Shown: positions 16,294-26,106, numbered from the stretch's first letter. The stretch: DNA of 64,000 nt from Mycobacterium sp. WUMAC-067 (GCF_020217485.1 NZ_JAEKMI010000003.1:62001-126000), one strand, 5' to 3'. Program-made: numbers and translations. Notes: generated by a model not told the origin, from the sequence alone.

Positions 16294-18006
16294 ATGCCCA
16301 CCACCGATTCGGCTCGGACCGCCGACATCAAGCCGCGTAGTCGTGACGTCACCGACGGCCTGGAGAAGGCCGCCGCCCGTGGCATGCTGCGGGCCGTAGG
16401 CATGGGAGACGAGGACTTCGCCAAGCCGCAAATCGGCGTCGCGTCGTCCTGGAACGAGATCACGCCGTGCAACCTCTCGCTCGACCGGCTCGCCAAGGCC
16501 GTCAAGGAGGGGGTGTTCTCCGCCGGCGGCTACCCCCTCGAGTTCGGCACCATCTCGGTGTCCGACGGCATCTCGATGGGCCACGAGGGGATGCACTTCT
16601 CGCTGGTGTCGCGCGAGGTGATCGCCGACAGCGTCGAGACGGTGATGCAGGCCGAACGCCTCGACGGCTCGGTGCTGCTGGCCGGCTGCGACAAGTCGCT
16701 GCCCGGGATGCTGATGGCCGCCGCGCGGCTGGATCTGGCCTCGGTGTTCCTCTACGCCGGTTCGATCCTGCCCGGGGTCGCCAAGCTTTCCGACGGCAGC
16801 GAGCGCGAGGTCACCATCATCGACGCGTTCGAGGCGGTGGGGGCCTGCGCCCGCGGGCTGATGCCGCGCGAGGACGTCGACGCCATCGAGCGTGCGATCT
16901 GTCCCGGCGAGGGCGCCTGCGGCGGCATGTACACCGCCAACACGATGGCCAGCGCGGCCGAGGCGCTCGGGATGTCGTTGCCCGGAAGCGCGGCGCCGCC
17001 GGCGACCGATCGCCGCCGCGACGGGTTCGCCCGGCGCAGCGGTGCGGCCGTTGTCGAACTGCTGCGGCGCGGGATCACCGCCCGCGACATCCTCACCAAG
17101 GAGGCGTTCGAGAACGCGATCGCGGTGGTGATGGCGTTCGGCGGCTCCACCAACGCGGTGCTGCACCTGCTGGCCATCGCCCACGAGGCCGACGTCGCGC
17201 TGACGCTCGACGATTTCAGCCGGATCGGGTCGAAGGTTCCACACCTGGCCGACGTCAAGCCGTTCGGCCGCCACGTCATGTCCCACGTCGACCACATCGG
17301 CGGTGTGCCGGTGATGATGAAGGCGTTGCTGGATGCCGGCCTGCTGCACGGCGATTGCTTGACGGTGACCGGTGCGACCCTGGCCGAGAATCTGGCCGAG
17401 ATCGCCCCGCCCGACCCGGACGGCAAGGTGCTGCGGGCCCTGAGCAATCCCATTCACCCCACCGGGGGAATCACCATCCTGCGCGGCTCACTGGCGCCCG
17501 AGGGCGCGGTGGTCAAGTCGGCCGGCTTCGATTCCGACGTGTTCGAAGGCACCGCAAGGGTTTTCGACGGCGAGCGGGCCGCGCTGGACGCCCTGGAGGA
17601 CGGCACCATCACCAAGGGCGACGCGGTGGTGATCCGCTACGAAGGCCCGAAGGGCGGCCCCGGCATGCGGGAAATGCTCGCCATCACCGGCGCGATCAAG
17701 GGCGCCGGTCTCGGCAAGGACGTGCTGTTGCTGACCGACGGCCGGTTCTCCGGCGGGACGACCGGCCTGTGCGTCGGCCACATCGCCCCCGAGGCGGTGG
17801 ACGCCGGGCCGATCGCGTTTCTGCGCGACGGCGACCGCATCCGCCTGGACGTCGCCAACCGTGTCCTCGACGTGCTCACCGATCCCGCCGAATTCGATTC
17901 TCGGCGAACGGGTTTCACGCCGCCGCCGCCGCGCTACAAGACCGGGGTGCTGGCCAAGTACGTCAAGCTGGTCAGCTCGGCCGCGATCGGCGCAGTCTGC
18001 GGTTGA
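16294..18006 (+). CDS. ilvD: Dihydroxy-acid dehydratase
   Basis: This 570-aa enzyme is the homologue of Rv0189c. It converts 2,3-dihydroxyisovalerate and its ethyl analogue to the 2-oxo acids of valine and isoleucine synthesis and carries an Fe-S cluster. Conserved cysteine motifs are [31 protein letters not shown] and [12 protein letters not shown]. The C-terminal half includes [20 protein letters not shown]. The ATG at 16294 lies in a short divergent region shared with ricR. Dehydratases of this type are known copper-sensitive enzymes, which makes the adjacent RicR box notable. A hairpin follows the stop. Confidence 0.96.
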   Translation: MPTTDSARTADIKPRSRDVTDGLEKAAARGMLRAVGMGDEDFAKPQIGVASSWNEITPCNLSLDRLAKAVKEGVFSAGGYPLEFGTISVSDGISMGHEGMHFSLVSREVIADSVETVMQAERLDGSVLLAGCDKSLPGMLMAAARLDLASVFLYAGSILPGVAKLSDGSEREVTIIDAFEAVGACARGLMPREDVDAIERAICPGEGACGGMYTANTMASAAEALGMSLPGSAAPPATDRRRDGFARRSGAAVVELLRRGITARDILTKEAFENAIAVVMAFGGSTNAVLHLLAIAHEADVALTLDDFSRIGSKVPHLADVKPFGRHVMSHVDHIGGVPVMMKALLDAGLLHGDCLTVTGATLAENLAEIAPPDPDGKVLRALSNPIHPTGGITILRGSLAPEGAVVKSAGFDSDVFEGTARVFDGERAALDALEDGTITKGDAVVIRYEGPKGGPGMREMLAITGAIKGAGLGKDVLLLTDGRFSGGTTGLCVGHIAPEAVDAGPIAFLRDGDRIRLDVANRVLDVLTDPAEFDSRRTGFTPPPPRYKTGVLAKYVKLVSSAAIGAVCG

Positions 18007-18009
18007 TCT

Positions 18010-18038
18010 CCGCCTGACCGGATCGTCCGGCCAGGCGG
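18010..18038 (+). terminator. Hairpin after ilvD
   Basis: CCGCCTG (18010-18016) pairs with CAGGCGG (18032-18038). An inner CCGG/CCGG pair follows after a single A/C mismatch, and the loop is ATCGT. It begins four bases past the ilvD stop and lies between convergent genes. No U-tract, as is usual in mycobacteria. Confidence 0.65.
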
Positions 18039-18070
18039 CGAATCGACTTGTGGCCTAACCGAGTTCGGGA

Positions 18071-18511
18071 CTAGGCGTGGGTGCCCGTGGCGCGCGTGCG
18101 CATGCCGAAGTAGGTGGCGTTGAGGCCCAAGAAGGTCAACAACGCACCCGCGACGACATTCGACCAGGTCATGCCGGTGGTCAGCACGACGTCCGGCACG
18201 ATCCACGTTGACACGATGACCCACACGCCGAGCACCGGCAGCGTCCACGTCATGCCGTGCGCGCGATCCAGCGCCGTCGCGCACCCGTACGCCAGGAACG
18301 CCACCGCGATCCCTGCGATCAGGTCAGACGTGGCAAGCGTCCTCGTCGCGCTGAATCCCACGATCCACGGTGACGCGGCCACGTACAGACCCGTCAGCAG
18401 AGCCAGGCCGAAGGTGAAATGCGCACTCATCGACTCGGCGACGCGCTCATAGCGGGCGCGCAGCGCCAACAAATCGGGGTGGTGATCGATTGATGAATGG
18501 ACTGTACTCAT
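18071..18511 (-). CDS. SPW-repeat membrane protein (Rv0188 homologue)
   Basis: This 146-aa protein has four predicted helices after a cytosolic N-terminus of about 30 residues. It has two SPW-type repeats: ASPWIVGFSATRT near residue 46 and VSTWIVPDVV near residue 100, the second lacking the Pro. The ATG at 18511 has GAAAGG about seven bases upstream. It is convergent with ilvD and divergent from the nitronate-monooxygenase-like gene. Function unknown. Confidence 0.8.
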   Translation of the reverse strand: MSTVHSSIDHHPDLLALRARYERVAESMSAHFTFGLALLTGLYVAASPWIVGFSATRTLATSDLIAGIAVAFLAYGCATALDRAHGMTWTLPVLGVWVIVSTWIVPDVVLTTGMTWSNVVAGALLTFLGLNATYFGMRTRATGTHA

Positions 18512-18627
18512 TTTGTGACCTTTCTGTTATGCAGCAAGCCTTTTGAGCTGGGCTGCACCCATCCATCTGACGTCAAGATTACGCTCGATCGCTGTCCAAT
18601 TCGAGGAACCGCGTAGCGTCTTCAGGC

Positions 18628-19611
18628 ATGGACATCGCGGACCGACTGCGGCTCGATTGCCCGGTGGGGCAGGCCGGCATGGGCGGCGGGCTGGCGGGGG
18701 CGAGCCTGGCGGCCGCGGTCGCCAACGCGGGCGGGCTCGGCACCCTGGGCATCGACACCCCGCGCCGGCTGCGGGCCTCGATCGACCGGGTGCGCGAGCA
18801 GGCGCCGGGTCGCGCCGTCGCGGTAAACCTGTTGCTGCCCTTTGTGCATCGCCACCACGTCGCGGTGTGCGTCGATGCCCGCGTGGACGTCGTCGTGTTG
18901 GCGTTCGGAGAGAAACGCGGCCTCGTCGAGCACCTGCGGGACGCCGGGATCTTCGTCTTTGTGATGGTCGGCACCGAGGCGCAGGCGCGCGCCGCAATCG
19001 CCTCGGGCGCCGACGGTTTGATCGCGCAGGGGCGCGAGGCCGGCGGGCACCTCGTCGGGACCGTGCCCGCCCTGGATTTTTTGCCGCACGCCCTGCGCGC
19101 GGCCGGGGGCCGACCGGTGTTTTTGGCCGGCGGCATCGCCACGGCCGCCGACACTCGCGCCGCGCTGGACGGCGGCGCCGACGGCGTGATCGCAGGCACG
19201 CGATTCCTGTTGACGCACGAGGCCAATGCGAGCCGCGAGTATCAGCGGCGAATCCTTCGGGCGGACAGGACGATCGAGACAAACCTGTTCGGGCTGAGCT
19301 GGCCGCTACGGCACCGCGTGGTGCCCAACGCGGCCACCCACCGGTGGTGTCGGCCCGACGGGCGGGCCAAGGCTGTGCCGGCGGCCCTCAACGCGGCCAG
19401 CCGTCCCCTGTCGGCGCTGGGCTATTTCGATGCGGGCGCACTGATGCGCCTGCAGTCGCCGGCCCTTCCGTTCTTCACGCCGCTGGCACCGGTGGCCGGT
19501 GTGCCCGATTCGTGGCTGGACAGCGCGGCCCTGTACGCCGGTGAAACCGCCCTGCGGATAGGCGAACTCACCTCCGCCGGGCAAGCGGTCGCCGACCTGT
19601 GCCCGCGCTGA
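18628..19611 (+). CDS. Nitronate monooxygenase / 2-nitropropane dioxygenase-like FMN enzyme
   Basis: This 327-aa protein has the TIM-barrel pattern of the NPD family. The N-terminus CPVGQAGMGGGLAGASLAAA is the family start. LIAQGREAGGHLVGT (about residue 130) and VFLAGGIATAADTRAALDGG (about 168) are the phosphate- and FMN-binding loops. Family members oxidise nitronates or act as enoyl reductases, so the substrate is open. In H37Rv no NPD gene lies between Rv0187 and Rv0188, so this is an insertion or a lineage loss. It is convergent with the O-methyltransferase, two bases apart. Confidence 0.82.
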   Translation: MDIADRLRLDCPVGQAGMGGGLAGASLAAAVANAGGLGTLGIDTPRRLRASIDRVREQAPGRAVAVNLLLPFVHRHHVAVCVDARVDVVVLAFGEKRGLVEHLRDAGIFVFVMVGTEAQARAAIASGADGLIAQGREAGGHLVGTVPALDFLPHALRAAGGRPVFLAGGIATAADTRAALDGGADGVIAGTRFLLTHEANASREYQRRILRADRTIETNLFGLSWPLRHRVVPNAATHRWCRPDGRAKAVPAALNAASRPLSALGYFDAGALMRLQSPALPFFTPLAPVAGVPDSWLDSAALYAGETALRIGELTSAGQAVADLCPR

Positions 19612-19613
19612 GG

Positions 19614-20270
19614 CTACTGCACCAGCGCCAAGGCGAAGCCGTCCCAGTGCTTGGCCCCCACCGTCTGGATCACCGCGGTGTCCAGCCGCGGGTGCTCTCC
19701 CATCGCCTGTAGCGTCTCGCGGGTCGCCCGCACCCGGGCGTCGTCGCAATCCGGCCGCAGAATCTGACCGTCGCGAATCACGTTGTCCACCACCACGACT
19801 GCGCCGGGACGGGCCAATCGGACGGCCCACTGAAGGTACGCAAGGTTGTTCTCCTTGTCGGCGTCGATGAAGATCAGATCGAAGGGTCCGGTCACCGTCG
19901 GCAGCGTGTCCAGCGCCGCGCCGACGAGCACCTCCACCCGATCGGCGACGCCGGCGCGCTCCAGGTTGCCCCGCGCCACCTCGGCGTGCTTCGGCTCGTA
20001 TTCCAGCGTCACCACCCGGCCCTGCGGCCCGGCGCCGCGCGCCAGCCAGATGGTGCTGAAGCCACCCAGGGTGCCGATCTCGAGGATGCGCCGCGCGCCG
20101 ATGGCGCCGGCGAGCAGGCTCAAGAACTTTCCCTGCTGCACCGATACCGCGATCGGCGGTAACCCGGCCGCGTTGCTGGCCTCGAGCGCCGCGGTCAAGG
20201 ACGGGTCGTCGCCAACCACCGTGCTGTCCAGGAATGCGTCGACGTCGTGGGGGGTCGGTTTCTCGCTCAT
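19614..20270 (-). CDS. SAM-dependent O-methyltransferase (Rv0187 homologue)
   Basis: This 218-aa class I methyltransferase is of the catechol/caffeoyl-CoA O-methyltransferase (Methyltransf_3) family. SAM-binding motif I is ILEIGTLGGFSTIWLA (about 62-77) and the metal-binding acidic motif is DLIFIDADKENN (about 130). The start is ATG 20270 (MSEKPTPHD); the open frame extends further upstream over the mymT promoter region. It is divergent from mymT. The acceptor is unknown. Confidence 0.87.
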   Translation of the reverse strand: MSEKPTPHDVDAFLDSTVVGDDPSLTAALEASNAAGLPPIAVSVQQGKFLSLLAGAIGARRILEIGTLGGFSTIWLARGAGPQGRVVTLEYEPKHAEVARGNLERAGVADRVEVLVGAALDTLPTVTGPFDLIFIDADKENNLAYLQWAVRLARPGAVVVVDNVIRDGQILRPDCDDARVRATRETLQAMGEHPRLDTAVIQTVGAKHWDGFALALVQ

Positions 20271-20336
20271 GGCGTCAACGCTAGCGGGCGCCCACCCGGC
20301 CCTTGCACGACGGCCGGGCCCGTCGCCGCCGTTTAC

Positions 20337-20357
20337 ATATACCCATGGGGGGTATAT
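20337..20357. promoter_or_regulatory. RicR box upstream of mymT
   Basis: ATATACCC (20337-20344) and GGGTATAT (20350-20357) are perfect inverted arms around ATGGG. The core matches the palindrome in front of ricR. It lies 50 bp upstream of the mymT start, in the divergent region shared with the O-methyltransferase gene. Confidence 0.8.
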
Positions 20358-20407
20358 GGTGAGGGTGCGGCCGAACCGCGCCGCACAAGTCACACCAGGA
20401 GAAAAGG

Positions 20408-20563
20408 GTGAATCAGATGGCAACTTACGAAGCCGGGACCCTGCTGACGTGCGGTCACGAAGGCTGCGGCTGCCGTGTCCGCATCGAGGTCCCCTGCCAC
20501 TGCTCGGGTGCGGGCGAGGGGTACCGCTGCACGTGCGGCGACGCGCTGACCCCCGTCGAGTAA
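20408..20563 (+). CDS. mymT: MymT copper metallothionein
   Basis: This 51-aa Cys-rich protein closely resembles M. tuberculosis MymT (Rv0186A), which binds Cu(I) and protects from copper. Seven cysteines occur in [18 protein letters not shown] and YRCTCGD. The GTG at 20408 is preferred because AGGAGA (20397-20402) is five to six bases upstream; ATG 20417 would give 48 residues and a 15-base spacing. The upstream RicR box predicts induction by copper through RicR. The gene is easily missed because of its length. Confidence 0.93.
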   Translation: MNQMATYEAGTLLTCGHEGCGCRVRIEVPCHCSGAGEGYRCTCGDALTPVE

Positions 20564-20570
20564 CGCGCCG

Positions 20571-20582
20571 GCACGGCCGTGC
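20571..20582. terminator. Palindrome between convergent mymT and bglS
   Basis: GCACGGCCGTGC is a perfect 12-bp palindrome eight bases past the mymT stop and 24 bases past the bglS stop. It may act in both directions. Support is weak beyond position and symmetry. Confidence 0.35.
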
Positions 20583-20605
20583 GTTCGGGTGTCAGCCCGC
20601 GTGAG

Positions 20606-22723
20606 TCATCGCCCGAACGTACGGCCGGTCAGCGCCACCGCGGCCGACAGACGCATGGCCGACGCCGAAATGCCCACCCCCGCCGTGTAATCGCCCGGCT
20701 CGATCCGCCAGCTTCCGACGCTGCCGTCGTAGCGGGCGAGCAGGCGCGGATCGGTCTCGATCCGCACCCGGCAGGTGTCGCCCGGGTCGAGCTCGACCCG
20801 CTCGAATCCCAGCAGCCGCAGGCACGGTCCGCCGGGGACGGCCGTCACATACAGCTGCGGCACGTCCGCCCCAGCGCGATCGCCGGCATTGACGACGCTG
20901 AACGTGGCGGTGATGGTCTGCCCGCCGGTGACTACCAGGTCGCGGTAGTCAAACCTGGTGTAGGACAGGCCATGACCGAAGGCGAACATCGGCTGGCGGC
21001 CGTTGCCCGCGTACCAGCGGTAGCCGACATCGGCGCCCTCGAAGTACTCGATCGTGCTCGCCGTTCCCCACGGTTCGCCGGCACCGGGCAGCCGCGGGCG
21101 AGGCGTCTGGTCCAGATCGACCGGGAAGGTGATCGGTAACCGGCCCGACGGGTTCACCCGCCCGGTGAGGATCTCGGCGATCGCCCGGGCGCCGGCCTGA
21201 CCCGGATACCACGCCTGCACAACGGCATTCACCGCGTCGCACCACGGCATGCTCACCGGGTTGCCGGTCTCGAGCACGACCACGGTATTGGGATTGGCCG
21301 CCGCCACGGCCGCGATCATCTCGTCCTGGCCCCACGGCAGCGACAGGTCGGCGAGGTCGTAGCCCTCCCCTTCGGCGCGCACCGCGAACACGATCGCGGT
21401 GTCGGCTTGCTGCGCCGCCCGCGCCGCCTCGGCCGGGCTGATGCCGGGATCGAACTCAATCTGGGCCTGCGGCAGCTGTTTTCGCAACTCCTGCAACGGC
21501 GACGACGGCAGCAGGTACAGGTTGCGCAGCCCGGCCTCCAGTCCCGAGCCGCCGATCGGGACCACGCCCGCGTAGCCGCCCTGGGGAACGACGGTGCTCG
21601 AACCGTAACCGGCCGGCACACCCAGGTGCGCGTAACCGCCGATGACGGCGATGCGCAGGCCCGACTCGGGCGCCACCGGGAGCGCCCCCCGGTTGGCCAG
21701 CAGCACGGTCCCCTGCCGCGCTATGCGCAGCGCAATCTCGTTGTGCGCGGCCATATCCGGGGCCGGACCCGGTTCGGCGCGGTCGATGCCGACGGCGAAC
21801 ATGGACCTCAGGATCCGTCGGACCATGTCCGACAGGCGCCCCGTGGGCAGCCTGCCGCCGGTGTACGCGTCGCGCAGCGGCACACCGAAGGCCTCGGCCT
21901 GCCACAGCAGCGCGTCGATCTGGGCCCCGCACTCCTGGTCGAGGCCGCTTAGCGCGCATTCCCAGCTCGGCGTGGCGCCCCAATCGGACATGACCCAGCC
22001 GCGATAGGCCCAGGCGCCCTTGAGCACCTCGTTGATCAAAACATCGTTTGCCGCGGCGTAGACGCCGTTGATCTTGTTGTATGCGGTCATCACGGCGCCG
22101 GGTTGCGCCCGCTCGATCGCGATCTCGAAGGCCAGCAGGTCGGATTCGCGGTGCGCGTCGGGATCGATGACCGCGTCCAGGAAGTGCCGGTTGGTCTCGT
22201 TGCAGTTCAGCGAGTAGTGCTTCACGGTCGAGATGACGCCGTGGCGCTGGATGCCGTCGATCGACTCCGCGATCATCGCGGCGGTCAAAAGCGGGTCCTC
22301 GGAAAGGTATTCGAAGTTGCGGCCGTTGCGCGGATCGCGCGCGAGGTTCATCGCCCCGGCGAGCTGCACGTTGATTCCGCGGCTGCGCGCCTCCCGGCCG
22401 ATCACGTCGCCGGCGGACCGGGCCAGCGCCGGATCGAAGCTGGCGGCCAGCGCCAGCCCGGCGGGCAGCGCGGTGGCCGTGTCGCCCGGACGGTAGCCGG
22501 GGTTGGTGATGCCCAGGCCGGCATCGCTCATCCGCAGCGGCGGCACCCCGAGGCGGGGGACCCCGGGCACGTACCCCGCGCTCATCGGCGTGTCCGCCGG
22601 GATGCGCTCGTCGCGCACCGGCCACATGTCACCGGCCCCCATCACCGAGACCAGCAGCGAGAACCGCTCGTCGTCGGTCATCTGGGCTTCGATCTCGCGC
22701 GCCCGATCGTCGGGATCTCTCAC
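20606..22723 (-). CDS. bglS: Beta-glucosidase, glycoside hydrolase family 3 (Rv0186 homologue)
   Basis: This 705-aa enzyme has the GH3 N-terminal barrel, the C-terminal sandwich and a fibronectin-III-like end domain (about 610-700). The catalytic nucleophile is Asp247 in GWVMSDWGATPSW; the substrate-binding NLARDPRNGRNFEYLSEDP lies near residue 128. GTG 22723 overlaps the stop of the upstream gene (GTGA). No signal peptide is evident, so it probably acts in the cytosol on beta-linked glucosides. It is the last gene of a chain starting at the monoacylglycerol lipase. Confidence 0.9.
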   Translation of the reverse strand: MRDPDDRAREIEAQMTDDERFSLLVSVMGAGDMWPVRDERIPADTPMSAGYVPGVPRLGVPPLRMSDAGLGITNPGYRPGDTATALPAGLALAASFDPALARSAGDVIGREARSRGINVQLAGAMNLARDPRNGRNFEYLSEDPLLTAAMIAESIDGIQRHGVISTVKHYSLNCNETNRHFLDAVIDPDAHRESDLLAFEIAIERAQPGAVMTAYNKINGVYAAANDVLINEVLKGAWAYRGWVMSDWGATPSWECALSGLDQECGAQIDALLWQAEAFGVPLRDAYTGGRLPTGRLSDMVRRILRSMFAVGIDRAEPGPAPDMAAHNEIALRIARQGTVLLANRGALPVAPESGLRIAVIGGYAHLGVPAGYGSSTVVPQGGYAGVVPIGGSGLEAGLRNLYLLPSSPLQELRKQLPQAQIEFDPGISPAEAARAAQQADTAIVFAVRAEGEGYDLADLSLPWGQDEMIAAVAAANPNTVVVLETGNPVSMPWCDAVNAVVQAWYPGQAGARAIAEILTGRVNPSGRLPITFPVDLDQTPRPRLPGAGEPWGTASTIEYFEGADVGYRWYAGNGRQPMFAFGHGLSYTRFDYRDLVVTGGQTITATFSVVNAGDRAGADVPQLYVTAVPGGPCLRLLGFERVELDPGDTCRVRIETDPRLLARYDGSVGSWRIEPGDYTAGVGISASAMRLSAAVALTGRTFGR

Positions 22724-23232
22724 CGCACACCCTCTTTGGCGTAGACGACGCGCAGCACATGCCCCAGTTCGGGTCCCATCACCAGCTCCGTCAACTCACA
22801 GATCGTCGCAACGAACTCGAGGCCGTGCGGCGGCTCGGCCTGGCACAAATGATGCGCCACTTCGTGCAGGATCACCAGCTCACGCAGCGCCCAGTCGGCG
22901 GTGTCACGGTCGGGGACCGCGATAATGCCTGCGCCGTCGTGGTTTTCGTAGTGCGCAGCGGTGGCGGCCCGCCGCGGCCGGACCCGCAACGGCGCCACCC
23001 CCGGCCATCGCTGCCGCACCGCCGGCAGCGCCAGCACGTCGTCCACGTAGCGCTGGGCGGAGGCCACCGAGCCGAACCGGCCTTCGGGCGGCAGCGTCAA
23101 CTGCGTGCCGAAGAAGTCCACCGCGGGTGAGCCGTGCTGGGCCGCACGGTCAAACAGCGTGCGGACGAACTCCTCGGCCGCATACACCCTGGACCGTTGA
23201 GAATCCCGTCGCGGGGAATTCCCGGCAGTCAT
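22720..23232 (-). CDS. TIGR04338-type putative metallohydrolase (Rv0185 homologue)
   Basis: This 170-aa protein is of a mycobacterial family with a zinc-protease-like motif. LVILHEVAHHLCQAEPPHG near residue 120 supplies HExxHH, and a later acidic stretch (FVATICELTELVMG) could give a third ligand. It has no signal peptide. Both ends overlap neighbours by four bases (ATGA with the Rv0184 homologue, GTGA with bglS), so the three are translated together. The physiological substrate is unknown. Confidence 0.78.
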   Translation of the reverse strand: MTAGNSPRRDSQRSRVYAAEEFVRTLFDRAAQHGSPAVDFFGTQLTLPPEGRFGSVASAQRYVDDVLALPAVRQRWPGVAPLRVRPRRAATAAHYENHDGAGIIAVPDRDTADWALRELVILHEVAHHLCQAEPPHGLEFVATICELTELVMGPELGHVLRVVYAKEGVR

Positions 23233-23978
23233 CCGCTCAGCGCGCTCCGCGCCCCCGGGAGTTCGGGGCTGTTGCCGAGCCGCGCTCGCTTCCCGGCCCG
23301 ATCGCCGGCGCGCCGCGCCGCCGAGGAATACCCGGCCGACGCCCGGCTGGCCTGCCAGGTGCCGCGCGCCTTCGACGCGCCGCGGTAGTAGTCCACGAGC
23401 TCAACCTCCTTGTCCCGCAAGGCGATTGCGGTTCCCGGCGCACGCCGCCGGTCCCTGGTGGCTTCCCGCCGGGCCTCGTCGCGGGCCTCGGCCAGCCGCT
23501 GCCCGACGCGCGCCCCGAAGGCCAGCTGAAAGTTGAGCCGGGCGGTGATCGTCGGCGTGGGACGATGCGCACCCGAGGACAGGTAGGCGTCCGACGCGCG
23601 CACCATTTGCACGACCAGGCTGGCATACAGCGCGTGGCTGGCGTCGATGTCCTCGGCGAACCCGTAGGCGTAGACGAACGTCGAATTCGATGCGACGTCG
23701 CATCGAACGTCGTTGGCGGCGGCGATCAGCACGAAGAGCTGAACATACGTCCGTAACCCCTTGGCGCCCGCCGCGCCGATCGTGATGGTGCGCTGCGTCG
23801 GGGCCTGCGCGGCCGAACGCTGGGCCGAATGGGAGCGCGCCACCGCAAGGTCGATGGACGCGGCCGTCGCGAGCCGCTGCGCGGCCGACATGAACGCGTC
23901 GGCCTCGTGGGTGTTATCGGTGCCTTCGGCCTGACGCAGCAGTGCGGCGATGCGCGCCAGCATCTTGTCGTCAGTCAT
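23229..23978 (-). CDS. DUF2786 protein (Rv0184 homologue)
   Basis: This 249-aa protein carries a DUF2786 N-terminus (MLARIAALLRQAEGT, residues 6-20) followed by a conserved core to about residue 180. The tail is Arg/Ala/Gly rich and basic. The ATG at 23978 lies inside the first unit of the MIRU array, which also supplies its GGAGGAG ribosome binding site and an overlapping upstream stop codon. Function unknown; the basic tail could bind nucleic acid. Confidence 0.78.
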   Translation of the reverse strand: MTDDKMLARIAALLRQAEGTDNTHEADAFMSAAQRLATAASIDLAVARSHSAQRSAAQAPTQRTITIGAAGAKGLRTYVQLFVLIAAANDVRCDVASNSTFVYAYGFAEDIDASHALYASLVVQMVRASDAYLSSGAHRPTPTITARLNFQLAFGARVGQRLAEARDEARREATRDRRRAPGTAIALRDKEVELVDYYRGASKARGTWQASRASAGYSSAARRAGDRAGKRARLGNSPELPGARSALSG

Positions 23979-24144
23979 TGGCGCCGCTCCTCCCCATCGC
24001 CTCGCTCTGCATCGTCACCGGCGCGAGTCATTGGCGCCGCTCCTCCTCATCGCCTCGCTCTGCATCGTCACCGGCGCGAGTCATTGCCGCCGCTCCTCCT
24101 CATCGCTACGCTCTGCATCGTCACCGGCGCGGGTCATTGCCGCC
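23974..24144 (-). repeat. MIRU tandem array, three 53-bp units plus a partial copy
   Basis: Units start at 23974, 24027 and 24080, with a 12-bp partial copy at 24133; the period is exactly 53 bp with few mismatches. On the minus strand each unit forms an 18-codon mini-ORF beginning MTRAGDDAER (24081-24137, 24028-24084, 23975-24031). Its TGA overlaps the ATG of the next as ATGA, and the last one overlaps the ATG of the Rv0184 homologue. GGAGGAG or a close variant precedes each ATG. This is the structure of mycobacterial interspersed repetitive units. Copy number is likely to vary between strains. Confidence 0.9.
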
Positions 24145-24174
24145 AAGCTACGGGAGCGCTCCGACATTCTTGCC

Positions 24175-25017
<843 letters not shown>

Positions 25018-25088
25018 CTAGTCATTGAGGTGCAGCGTAGTGGCTGGGATGCGGGCCGGGGTTGCGGACACTGCGTAGGCTCATCCGC

Positions 25089-26096
25089 GTGAGCCTTCTC
25101 GCGCAAAACTCCGAAGGCGACTCGGTGCTGGGGACCGATTTCTCGGCGCAGGCCGAGCCGTATCGCCGCGAGCTGCTCGCCCACTGCTATCGGATGACCG
25201 GGTCCTTGCACGACGCCGAGGATCTGGTGCAGGAGACGTTGCTGCGGGCCTGGAAGTCCTACGACCGTTTCGAGGGAAAGTCCTCGCTGCGGACGTGGCT
25301 GCACCGCATCGCCACCAACACCTGCCTGAGCGCGCTGGAGGGCAAAGGGCGCAGGGCGTTGCCGGTGGGCCTGGGCGCCCCCAGCTCGGACCCGACCGCC
25401 GAGCTGGTGGAGCGCCGTGAAGTGCCGTGGCTGGAGCCACTACCGACGTTGACCGATGACCCGGCGGACCCGTCGGTGGTCGTCGGGTCGCGGGAGTCGG
25501 TGCGGCTGGCGTTTGTGGCTGCGCTGCAATACCTTCCGCCGCGACAACGGGCCGTGCTGCTCCTGCGCGACGTGCTGCAGTGGCGCTCCGCCGAGGTCGC
25601 CGAGGCGGTCGGTACCACCACGACCGCCGTCAACAGCCTGCTGCAGCGGGCCCGGTCGCAGCTGGACGCCGTCGGACCCAGCGCCAATGATCAACTGGCG
25701 CCGCCGGATTCGCCGGAGGCCCAAGACCTGCTGGCCCGCTACATCGCCGCATTCGAAACCTACGACATCGACCGCCTGGTGGAGATGTTCACCGCGGAGG
25801 CGATCTGGGAAATGCCGCCGTACGCGGGCTGGTATCGGGGCGCGGCGGACATCGTCACGCTCATCCGTCAGCAATGCCCGGCCGAGGCGAGCGGAGACAT
25901 GCGACTGCTACCGCTGGTCGCCAACGGTCAGCTCGCCGCGGCGATGTACATGCGCGCCGGCGACGAACATGTCCGCTTCCAGTTGCACGTGCTGGATGTG
26001 CACGGCGAGAAGGTGTCTCACGTGGTGGCGTTCCTCGATGACACGTTGTTCACGAAGTTCGGGCTACCCAGTTCGCTGTCCGCGGGTCACAGGTAA
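25089..26096 (+). CDS. sigG: ECF sigma factor SigG
   Basis: This 335-aa sigma factor is the homologue of Rv0182c. Sigma region 2 covers about 15-80 (HDAEDLVQETLLRAWKSYD) and region 4 about 140-195 (LPPRQRAVLLLRDVLQWRSA). After it comes a SnoaL/NTF2-like C-terminal domain (about 215-325), as in other large ECF sigma factors that lack a separate anti-sigma gene. GTG 25089 is used; the frame runs 27 bases further upstream to a less likely start. The alpha/beta hydrolase ten bases downstream is probably cotranscribed. Confidence 0.9.
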   Translation: MSLLAQNSEGDSVLGTDFSAQAEPYRRELLAHCYRMTGSLHDAEDLVQETLLRAWKSYDRFEGKSSLRTWLHRIATNTCLSALEGKGRRALPVGLGAPSSDPTAELVERREVPWLEPLPTLTDDPADPSVVVGSRESVRLAFVAALQYLPPRQRAVLLLRDVLQWRSAEVAEAVGTTTTAVNSLLQRARSQLDAVGPSANDQLAPPDSPEAQDLLARYIAAFETYDIDRLVEMFTAEAIWEMPPYAGWYRGAADIVTLIRQQCPAEASGDMRLLPLVANGQLAAAMYMRAGDEHVRFQLHVLDVHGEKVSHVVAFLDDTLFTKFGLPSSLSAGHR

Positions 26097-26106
26097 GAAG
26101 GTTGCG

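Noticed and set aside
23974..24144. CRISPR-like array
   Set aside because: Units are contiguous with no unique spacers, and the 53-bp unit with start/stop overlap is the MIRU pattern.
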